Assembly: GCF_004798865.1 (NCBI RefSeq)
Contig: NW_025335468.1
Location: forward strand, 3,809,266-3,873,265
Direction of reading: 5' to 3'
Source: Varanus komodoensis
Taxonomy: Eukaryota > Chordata > Lepidosauria > Squamata > Varanidae
Length of the DNA: 64,000 bases
The notes beneath the pieces are model-generated. The model ran no database searches. It was not told where the DNA came from and saw nothing but the letters and a program-made list of their open reading frames with translations. Of the stretch, positions 35,278 to 64,000 are shown piece after piece (position 1 is the stretch's first letter; each line of letters starts with the position of its first letter). The position numbers and the translations under genes were made by a program.

Positions 35278-37109
35278 TCCTTTTTTAAAGGGACCCAGAG
35301 TTTTTGACATGAAAGCTGTCAAAAAAACCTTTTTGCTCGAAAGAAGGGGGTGACTTGTGCACCCAATGAGAACAAAAGGTGAGGGGAAGATAAGGATATT
35401 GCTGTAAAGGAGGTAGAACCAGAAAATACCATCTCCTCAACAAAAGGTTCTTCATCCCTTTTGTTTCTCTTGACAGCTTGCCTTCTACTGCATCTTTGGT
35501 TTTTCTTGGTAATTGCTTTCTGTCAGTCCCTTGGTAGCAGACACCCTGGACACCCCACCTGAGATTTCAATCACCACAGTTGTGTTTTTGTTGAAGGTTG
35601 CAGTTCTCCAGCTGCACCATTTTTTAATTCGAAGGCAATTTTTAATTATTACGTGTTCCAAAAGTAAAAAATAGAAAACCAAGTTTGCATACAAGTTTGA
35701 CTACACATTTTTAAAGTGCTGAGCAGCCATGGGCAGTCCCTCCAAGATGTTGCTGGGACATTTTTATGGGACTACTCATACCTTTCTAAAGAGAGGTCAC
35801 AAAAGTTGGCTTGATGGCTGGCTTTCACATACTCCCAAAAACACCCCCAAACATTTTAAAAGAAAAAATGTTGAAATAAGTCTGGAATATTTCATGATGG
35901 GGAGAGGAGGAGACCTGTGTCAGTTTCTCTGAAGTGCTGTTTGAGTACTTTGGGGACAGTTGAAGGTGGTACTTCTTGGGAGCACCATGGCAAAAGCAGC
36001 AAGCATGTTTGGCTGTTTTTGCCATATAACTCATTGGCCTATTCCCTATACCCACAATAGGTTTAGATGACATGTCAGTCCATTGTGGCTACAGTAACTC
36101 CCAGAACAAACTATTGGTTGTTGCAGTGGCTTGTTGCTCATGCACAAAATACCCGGGAAAACATGGTGTGAGTCTGCACAACGCAACAACCCATTGTGGT
36201 TAGCAACCCTTGATGGGTTGCCATGAAAATTGAGTCATTCATAGGTTTACAGTCTAATCACATAACATGGAAGTAAAGTGTGTGGAAGGAAAAGGAACAG
36301 AAACCAGTCCTGGTAAGGATGTGTGAGGAGTCCTGCTGTGGGGGCAGGGGGATTTTCATGACTTGCCCCCAAAATTATGGTTCATTAAACCTGTGCTGGT
36401 GTTGACTCACTGTGATAGGAGTTGAACCAGCTCATGGACTTCCATCCACAAAATGAACTGCATTTTAACTGCAAATGACTTTTGTGCAAATCAGCACCCT
36501 AAAGCCATGTGATTTGCACTGATCCCAATTTATGGAAATTGGCAAATTTAGCATAAATCCACTAGATCCATGTCATTTTGAGTAGCTTTTTAATGCAAAC
36601 TTGGCCAGTTTTGTACAAATATGAAATCCCTCTCCCCCAACTTGGCCCACTTTTGATCGTTGATATGGAATCAGGCAGAAAATCTATCAAGCTCCAACAA
36701 GCTGGATTTCCTTGTTTCATTATATTCCTAAGCTCAGGTACCGGTTTGTAAAGTTGCATAGTAGTTCTTATAAAGAACTCCTGTAATGCAGTGTAAATTC
36801 AGCTGGGAAAGGAGCTAGGTGGAGCAATCTCTTAGTAGAGCAAATGGAATTAACTTACTTCCTCTGAGGGCTTCTGCGGCCTGAAGGAATTGCTGCTGGA
36901 TGATAGTTGAGGGAGGAATCTAATGAAGCTTGCCCTGGTCTTAGCAAGCTAGTTAAAAATACAAGTTCATAAAGACAGTGGTAAACTCAATGCTGAAGAA
37001 TGAAATGTAAATCCATTGACTTTGCAAAAGTTAGTGCCAAGTTTCAAACTTAACCATTTTTAGCAAGAATTTAGAGTAAATCATGTCAGCTCCATAAAGT
37101 CTGGGAAGG

Positions 37110-37368
37110 CACAGAATTAGAGCCTTTCCAATCTGCCTTTTTGCTTAGGTATAGGACAGACGTAATCTTGGTCACCTTCATGAATGACTTATGCCAGGGA
37201 ATGGATTTCAGGAGTGAAACTCTGTTGGCTTTCCTGGACTTCTCAATAGCTTTGCTATCAGCCATATTTGGATCATCGTTTTGGGATCCGACTTAAGGGT
37301 GTGAATGGTGGCTTTATTCCATTATGGAAGTCCAGAAACTAGAGCTAGTGGGATTTCTGTTCTTGGCC

Positions 37369-37419
<51 letters not shown>

Positions 37420-38070
37420 TGGCCATTGGCCTTTGGGGGTTCTCATGTTTTCTTTCTTATCCAACATTTATGTCTAAATACTGGGAAGACTGAACAGGAG
37501 CTTTGAGCTGCTGTATTAATATGTACATCACATACAAGTCTATCACTCATTCCCATCATCTAATCCTAAGGAGGTGGTGGAAGTTTTGAACAAGTCTCTG
37601 GAGGCAGTTTTGGGATGGATGAGGATGAACAAGGCAAGTTGAAACTGAATTCTGATAAGCTGACAGTCTTGTAGCTTGTTAAGTCCATTGATTTGGATGA
37701 ATGTGTGCGTCCATCCAGATCAGTGTGTCCATGGCAGTGTACTTCTCCTGAAGACTCAGGTATGTAACCAAGGAAGGGATTCTGTGCATCTGGTGGAAAT
37801 GAAGGATACATGATTGTCCAGACGTGCTTTTGACTGGTTTCGCCACTGTGAACCAGCCAGAGAGAGAAAGTGGACCTTAGATTTGTAATGCATGCTCTGG
37901 TTACATCCAGGATGGACAACTGTAATGTCCTCTTTGTGAGGCTGCATTGAAAGGTAGTTCGGATATTTCAGCCAGTAGAATGTGGCAGCAAGAATGTTAT
38001 GAGGACCTGGGTGCTTAAAACATATTACACCAATTCTATACTAGTTGCATTGTCTACTTGTTTGTTTCAA
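37110..38070 (+). mobile_element. L2-type LINE, decayed reverse transcriptase region with a TTTC repeat inside
   Basis: Recognisable pieces are FRYRTDVILVTFMNDLCQG, LLAFLDFSIALLSAI and (after the simple repeat) WMRMNKASLKLNSDKL. The last piece corresponds to NWIRINKLKLSPDK in the 31.5-kb copy. It is older than the other copies. Confidence 0.7.
37369..37420 (+). repeat. TTTC microsatellite, about 13 units
   Basis: An uninterrupted CTTT/TTTC tract inside the L2-type remnant. Purity and length suggest it varies between individuals. Confidence 0.97.
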
Positions 38071-38669
38071 ACCCACATTTCAGTGATGGTTTACCTTTTA
38101 ACAGTTTTGGTTTACATGTAGTAACAACCCAATGCATGGGTTGCATATGGGTTGTCATTGAATTGTGTGTCATTCTTGAATCATGGCCTGTCATTCTGTG
38201 TTGAACGCTACACTATTGTTTAGCTATGGGTTGTCAACCATGAACAACCTTGAAAGAAGAAACCATGGGTTTTTTTGGGGGGGGGGTTAATTTGTGTATT
38301 TCTTGGAAAGCCACTAGGCTGTTTTAGGAAGTTTAAACTTCTGCTCTTAATTTGCAAGGTTTTATACATACATACATACATTAATAGAATAGAACATTAA
38401 CCGCACATGTTAGAAATTAGAGGGAATGATGTACTATTCATCATGTTTTTCCTTTGCTGCTACTCTCATGGAATTTCTCTGCTTTTCCAGTAACTTTTCT
38501 GTAAAATTGATGATAAATGCATATGTTCAACTTCTAAAGCCTTCAGAATACGTGCTTATTAATACAGATTTGGTGCAGTCCCTCTTTCTGGTTTTTGCTT
38601 GACTTCTCTAGTCATTTTCTTCTTTTTCTGCTGAAAATATATCACTGTACAGCAATTGTAGATGACATT

Positions 38670-38740
38670 TATTTATTTATTTATTTATTTATTTAAGCCA
38701 TTTGTATGCCGCCCTATGCTATTAAGCACTTATTTGCTAT
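38670..38740 (-). mobile_element. L2/CR1-clade LINE, short 3' tail
   Basis: A TTTA repeat is followed by AGCCATTTGTATGCCGCCCT, the reverse complement of the family's AGGGCGGCATA and AAAT tail. Confidence 0.55.
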
Positions 38741-39502
38741 GAAGCACTTCTAGAAGAAGCTACTTTTGTCTTAAAGTGCCCCCCTTTTCAGTATACACAC
38801 AATTTCATGTGACTATTTTTGATGGATAAACAAGTGGAATGATTTTAGGGACAAAAACAAGCAAAAGGCAACATGTATCTAGGAGAGGGAAGCAGACATG
38901 TATGGAAAATGGCATTAAGATTTAGATCCACAGGTGTGAGGGATAGAGTACATTTAGAGCCCTTTAAACAGCTTAGGGGACTCTCATGATTTGTAGTTAG
39001 GGGACTGTTGGGCTTCAGTTGTTAAGAACAGTCCTCTCTTCTTTATTCACACACACACACTTTATTCACAACTTCCAAGAATAAGGGAATTAATTCTGTT
39101 TTTTCTCTACTCAAAAAAAAAAAAAAAAGATGTTTTGAGATTTGGAATTGAATTACACCAAAAAAGATACATCTGAGTTCTGATTTGTTTGTATATTCTC
39201 TCATATCAGTATAGAGAAAACTTTGTTAAACAGTCCTTCCTTCCCCAGTAGAAGCACCTAATTAAGAAATGGACTTTTATTTAGCAAAATATATTGAATT
39301 AAATATTTAGTTTAAAAAAGTATTATTTGCTGCTAGTAAGACTTGAGTATTTTTATAGAGCATTTAGTATGTTTTCATTGCATTTGTGAACTATTTCCTT
39401 CTATTTGTGTGTTGTATTCCTATTAGGAAACTGGACTACAATTAACTTCTTAAAGCCTTTGGAAGAAGGACTAAATGCAACGGGGGCAAATTGTCTGTGG
39501 GA

Positions 39503-59270
<19,768 letters not shown>

Positions 59271-60420
59271 GCTTACAGGTCTTAAACTGAATAAGATGTC
59301 CATTTTTTAAAACAAAATTCCAGTCAATTATTCCTCAGCTGATGAACTTTCTGAAAATGTTAGTGGAAGCACTTCTTTATTGTTTATTCACTTATATCAA
59401 CATAATATTGTAGAAAGTGTACAGCATACTGACTCCTTAAGTCATTTGTGCAGATTTTTATTGTACTTTTTAATAGCCTTCATGTGCAATTCTGAGTTAG
59501 AGAAAATGCTCTATTGTAAAATAAAGGCTCAAGCAAAATTACAAAAATGCCATCAGATTTTTCCATGCAGGATAATTAAATCATAATAATGTGGCTACAC
59601 AGTAATTTTTAATCTGTAAGAGCATTATTTTGCTCTTATATCTGACTAAACAATCTAAAATTTAAAAATTATATTAGCGGCCTATTTTCTAGTATGTTAA
59701 TATCACCAGCAATGAACTACAGCTTTTTGGTTTATTTGCTAGATGTTTTTCCCCTGAAGTCTGTCAGTTTTAACACTGTATGCTGTCCCCAGACGTACTG
59801 TTTGTGGCCTTTGTTATAGTAGCAAACCGTTGGTTTGAAGTCAAATTGATTTCTTAAAAAAAAGGTGTTGACAGTTTGCTGACTTTTAGTACATTATATG
59901 TACAAGGGTAGCAGTATGCAGATACAAGTTTGGATATGGTGTATTTATTTCTTGTTATGTAAATTAAAACACCTTGTATTTAACACTTTTTCGATACTTT
60001 TAGATAAAATTGTTCTTTGCAAGAATGATTGGTGCTTATTTTTTCAAGAACTTGCTGTGAAACAATGTGATTACAACAGGCAACATTTATCCAATGAACT
60101 GCAGCTATCCTAATTGGATCCTCATAGTTTTCTGTTGCACTTGTAAAATGCTACAAGGAATTTAAAGAAACCTATTCACTTTAACTTATGATAGTTTTAT
60201 GAAATTTAAAAGAAAAACCTAAGTCACAGCTTTTGTTCTGTGGTAATCTATAAAAATGTTTGTCTTTTGAGATCCAGTGTAAAGGACTGAAAAATGTATA
60301 TGTTGTAAATATTTGTGTGTTGTGAGAAATTTTGTCATAAAAAAATTGATAACTCACCAGAAGGGTTTTTAAGTTTAGAAATACATACATGCCAATAAAT
60401 AGGAAATTATAAACCTAGTT
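59271..60420 (+). other. KMT5B: KMT5B 3' UTR (minimum extent) with poly(A) signals
   Basis: AT-rich noncoding sequence follows the stop. AATAAA hexamers lie at 59520-59525 and 60394-60399, and farther ones at 62039-62044, near 63057 and near 63288. I cannot tell which is used. The end given is 20 bases past the second hexamer and is a lower-bound guess. Confidence 0.5.
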
Positions 60421-60973
60421 TTAAACTCTGACCAGTGGACTTTTTTTTTTACTTTTGTTTAGCTTGCATTTTGAGATTTCAGGAATTTCTGTGTGCACTT
60501 TTTTTTAAAAAAAAAAAAAAAGAAACTTCATATTTTTTAGAGCTAGAGTGAGAAATAACTGGTGAAGAAGAAATTAAGGCTATAAAATTAGTCCATTATT
60601 TGAACATGCATCTCAAATGTTTTAGTTAAACATATAATCAGGGCTATTCATCTTTTGCAATTCTGTGCACAGAATTTTATTAGAGGATACAGAATTCCTG
60701 AGAATGTTTAGCTTGCTTTCCATAAGTTTCTAGTCACATGATAATAGTTATATGTTTACAGGCAATTTTTCCCAAGCTGTAGATCCGTGTGGGCAAATTG
60801 GGCCCTCTGTTGAAATGAATGAGGAAGCTCTTATAGATGGGGAAATGATTTTCCCATATTAAGCCTCCTGTAACCACAAGCAGTTGATGAATTGGACAAG
60901 TGTCAGTAGAAAGCTGTAATGGATAATAACTGGAGCATTTATATGGCTATCTGCCCTTTCTCTTTACCTCCAG

Positions 60974-61579
60974 TCATATTACCTTTCCCCTACACTTGTA
61001 ATTTTCATTATTACCTATTTCCGTCATTCTTTCAATACAACTCCTTGCAAAAAGTCCAAGTTCTGCATATGTTCTATCAGCTCTAAAAGTATCTAAATTA
61101 ACAACTTTGCACACAGCAAATAGATTCATATGATATTTGGGTGTAGTATCAGTTTTTCTGTCAAATAGCAGTTTCCTCCAAGCAGAATTTTCATTTGTGA
61201 CTGATCCCTTATGCTGCCATGTAATTGTTGGACCCACAGTATAGCTACTGCTTGTGCTTCCACAAGGAGCCAAAGCTGATGCTAGGGGAGGCCACAGCTT
61301 GGGCTTCTTGTGTTGTTCTGCCGGCATTTTGAGGAGTAGCACTACAGCATCCGTGCTGCTGAGGTAGCATAAGGACCAGTCTGTTTTTCTTGGCAGTAGA
61401 TGAAGATTGCAGAGGAGGTTACTGGTTAAGTGTTTAACCTTTTGGAGGCATGGGCACAAACATGGAGTCTGCTCGACTCTCACCTGCAGAGCTACGGAAG
61501 CTGCACAATATATTCTTGTGAAGCACAATTGTCCAGAAGGGCTACATCCTGAGAGTCCTCCCTTCTTTCTACATGCCAC
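60974..61579 (-). CDS. Unrecognised 201-codon frame downstream of KMT5B
   Basis: I do not recognise this protein. The frame is open for 201 codons in AT-rich DNA. A second ATG (61325-61327) opens the more protein-like last 117 residues: MPAEQHKKPKLWPPLASALA, NSAWRKLLFDRKTDTTPKY, MNLFAVCKVVNLDTFRADRT. The first 84 residues are cysteine- and leucine-rich and could be noncoding. There is no signal peptide, membrane segment or named motif. Donor-like sequences occur on the minus strand (CTGCAG|GTGAGA at 61484 and AAATAG|GTAATA at 61015), so it might be an exon of an unannotated gene converging on KMT5B, a retrocopy, or chance. Confidence 0.22.
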   Translation of the reverse strand: MACRKKGGLSGCSPSGQLCFTRIYCAASVALQVRVEQTPCLCPCLQKVKHLTSNLLCNLHLLPRKTDWSLCYLSSTDAVVLLLKMPAEQHKKPKLWPPLASALAPCGSTSSSYTVGPTITWQHKGSVTNENSAWRKLLFDRKTDTTPKYHMNLFAVCKVVNLDTFRADRTYAELGLFARSCIERMTEIGNNENYKCRGKVI

Positions 61580-63074
61580 AAATGAATTAGCAGCACCCCT
61601 TTCAGAATTAATAATAACCCTTGGCTGATTTGTGCCACTTCAAAGGTCATACTTTTAAATATCATTAAATGGACAAAACTGTGTTTAATCCTAGTCCGAG
61701 AAGAATAGAGAAAGTGTAATTTCAGGTTTCCTAAAATTAACCTTAAGCAGCTCCTCTGTGTTAGAAGTGGAGTTGGTTTGATAATGTCAACGTACGTTTC
61801 ATGCAAAGCTTCCAAAATTCCAGTTGCAAAATTTGGACTTTGTTTTGATAATTGAGATTTTTGTCATTTGAGTTAGTGACAAGGCCTGTATTGCTGGATT
61901 TTAAAATTTAAAATTATGTACATTTCAGTTATTTTATTTCAGTGTTTCAGTTCTGGTAAAACTAGAGATAATGGAACTGAAATTATTTTCTGGCATTCTT
62001 TTTTCCAACTTGCATTGTCACAAACATATTCCAAATGCAATAAATATAATTGAGTTATTTCTGTAATATTGATGACGGGTAAATATCTTTAATATTGATG
62101 ATGTTAACTTTCTTCAGTTTTGCAGTAAGCTGTTGGTATTAAATATCTCTAACCCTTGCTCCGAGCTGTATCCAGTATATAAAATGGAAACTTCAAAATG
62201 TATTACAAGAGAATTAGTGTACACAGTGATCAATTTTTATTTGTGCCAAAATGGATTTGAAATAAATGGGACCAAAGGGGAAAATTTAGAATTTTAAACT
62301 CATTAAATACTGAGCTGGCTCTGAACAAGTTCTTAACCTGATTTAATCTTTTCTGTCATTATGTTTATCTATGTGGAAATTCAGATTTGCTTGTAAAGTA
62401 CAGAACTGCATTCGCTAGTTTTCAATATGAAACTCTGCGCAATGATTCTTGTGAAGATAACCCTGTTAAGTGCAGTATTGTTGGTGGAAAATCTGAACAG
62501 CATGCTTCCTTTAATTTATCTTGATAGCTTAGATTGCAGGAAAAAAACCTACATGAAGTAAATGGTAATCTTTTTATACACGGCAATTGTGACAGGGAGT
62601 TATGTTATATGTCACAAAAACTTCCCAACTGACATTTTAAATGAAGCTGCATAAAATCAGGGGAAGTGCAACTGTAAAAATGAGTTAGTTTGGGGAGGGG
62701 GATAGAATTCCCAATTTTGAACTATTTCTTTATATTCCATTTCACTTGGATTTCAGTTTATGAGTGACTCAGTTCAAGCATAACAAACCATCATATTATT
62801 TGTAAGTAGGAATTCTAGGCTTGTGCATTTCTCACCTTTCTCTCATATACAAGATGTGTAGGAGATGTCAAGCTTTCATTCTTTGTTAGGAATAATAGAT
62901 ACTTTTTATATATTCCTGTGGCTGATTGTGAAGTCTGAACTCCAGAAATGGTAGTTCAAGTGAGAGTCTTTTACAGCAGAAGCAGCCCTCATTGGCATAG
63001 TTATTTTCATGGGTGTTTTATTTGGATATTCTGCCTTATTAGTAAACTCTGGTTTTGAATAAACAACTTGCTAT

Positions 63075-63182
63075 GTTCATCTACAACTCCCATTGGTTCT
63101 AGCAGGCATAGTCAGTGGTCAGAGATACTGGGAATTGTAGGCCAAAACATCCAGAGGGCCACAAGTTGCACACCATGGTGTA
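63075..63182. repeat. Dispersed 'acaactcc' module copy, best preserved
   Basis: CTACAACTCCCATTGGTTCT at the left and ATACTGGGAATTGTAGGCC at the right are partly complementary, then CATCCAGAGGGCCACAAG. Several other copies in this window share these blocks. Confidence 0.55.
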
Positions 63183-63309
63183 TTCTTGAACAGGAATGCA
63201 AGTTTTAAATGTTTTCCCCTCCTAAGCTCCTCTGGAAGTCCTTTTGGTTGAAAGAGGGTTAAAATGTCTTTCATAAATAAAAAGTATTTTATTAAGTCTG
63301 TCTCTTATC

Positions 63310-63475
63310 AGTCACCAGAGGATCTCAGTGCAGCATTTTAACCTCCCAGTCAGCCTGTGAGGCAGGTAGGGCAAGCATGAATTGCCTAGGGCCACTTGGC
63401 CTGCAGTGTAACTAAGGAGGGCAGGCAAAGTGGAACTTGATTTTCCAAAATCAGAGCCTGTTGCTGTTCTCTCCC
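63310..63475. repeat. MIR-like SINE remnant, weak
   Basis: CTGTGAGGCAGGTAGGGCAA and AATTGCCTAGGGCCACTTGG resemble the MIR/core-SINE stretch usually reading GAGGTAGGTAGG and TTGCCCAAGGTCACCCAGTG. No tRNA-like head was seen. Confidence 0.35.
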
Positions 63476-64000
63476 TTTGAATTGAGATTAGGGGTGTATG
63501 GACTTTCTATTCTGTATTCCATGGATTGTTAGGCACCTTTCATTTGGCTTCTGCTTATTTGATGGGATTAGATTTTGTGCAAATGTGTTTCCATGCATTT
63601 GCTTAATTTCGCACTTTTGAAACCATGCAAATTCCTCCCCCAGTCTTAACATCCTCTCCCCCAAAATGCACATTTCCATGCTTTAGTCTGTGGGGCAAAA
63701 TGTGTATTATTGGGGGGTTTTTAGTATTTTTTATAACTAAGTTTCCATAAAGATGGAAAAGAAAAAAGTAAATTTGGTCTGCTGCAGTATCCATGGGCTA
63801 GATTCATAGAAATTTGAATCCATTGCTGATTTCTCTGACATCTCTGGTTGCAGTGCTGCTGATAAGAGGGCATCCTCTATGTTAATCAGGAAACTGCAAG
63901 GATGGCCTCATACATAGCGTGTGCATCTATCTAAACATGCATGTATAGGTACATGCATACACAATCTCCTCTGTGAATGCTCTTGAAAGGCTACAATTCT

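Larger units (their letters stand above)
24074..39426 (+). other. KMT5B intron 1 (15.35 kb)
   Basis: This intron is bounded by the exon 1 donor and the exon 2 acceptor. Apart from the repeats listed separately (L2-type, CR1, Tc1/mariner-type end, simple repeats) I see no exon in it. Its first 1.1 kb stays GC-rich. A 170-codon minus-strand frame at 24659-25171 is probably a by-product of that composition. Whether additional 5' UTR exons lie here cannot be seen from sequence alone. Confidence 0.6.
60421..64000. other. Downstream flank of KMT5B
   Basis: AT-rich sequence that may still contain distal 3' UTR. An A/T homopolymer pair lies near 60500. Apart from the minus-strand frame and the two short repeats listed, I see nothing. 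The expected mammalian 3' neighbour (CHKA) is not detectable before the window ends. Confidence 0.5.

Overview
The window comes from a vertebrate nuclear genome, most likely a squamate reptile (lizard or snake). The interspersed repeats point there: RTE-BovB LINEs, a Sauria-type tRNA SINE with a BovB-like tail, many old L2/CR1-type LINE pieces, CR1 3' ends with the family's terminal motif, and a Tc1 DNA transposon. The species cannot be named from sequence alone. One 100-base assembly gap (N run) lies at 8326-8425.

Layout. Bases 1-23,200 hold no recognisable host exon. They contain LINE and SINE fossils, DNA-transposon remnants, and a pair of converging BovB 5' segments around the gap. Around 23.4-24.3 kb there is a CpG-rich promoter with a YY1-type box and a likely noncoding first exon that ends at a clean donor (24073/24074). 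From there to about 60.4 kb or beyond, the plus strand carries one host gene, KMT5B (SUV420H1), the histone H4 lysine-20 di/tri-methyltransferase. Nine coding exons (39503-59270) join in frame to 2,580 nt (859 residues plus stop), with GT-AG introns throughout. The catalytic SET core is split over small exons at 50.3-52.6 kb, including a 20-nt microexon. The last coding exon (57796-59270) encodes more than half of the protein and the acidic C terminus. A 23-residue segment that I recall from human KMT5B was not found in intron 3.

Introns and flanks. Intron 1 (15.3 kb) holds two L2-type reverse transcriptase fragments in tandem, CR1 tails, and a hairpin. Intron 8 holds a complete-ended Tc1-like transposon, 53327-55195, which was later hit by a 224-bp hAT-type element with a perfect 8-bp target duplication. 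Intron 4 holds a perfect 17-bp-arm hairpin. Downstream of KMT5B a 201-codon minus-strand frame at 60974-61579 is unrecognised and is the most ambiguous coding candidate.

I found no virus-derived element, CRISPR array, rRNA or functional tRNA gene. I saw no new multi-gene system. The most notable points are the KMT5B exon structure, the nested transposons, the BovB palindrome at the gap and the unassigned ORF.
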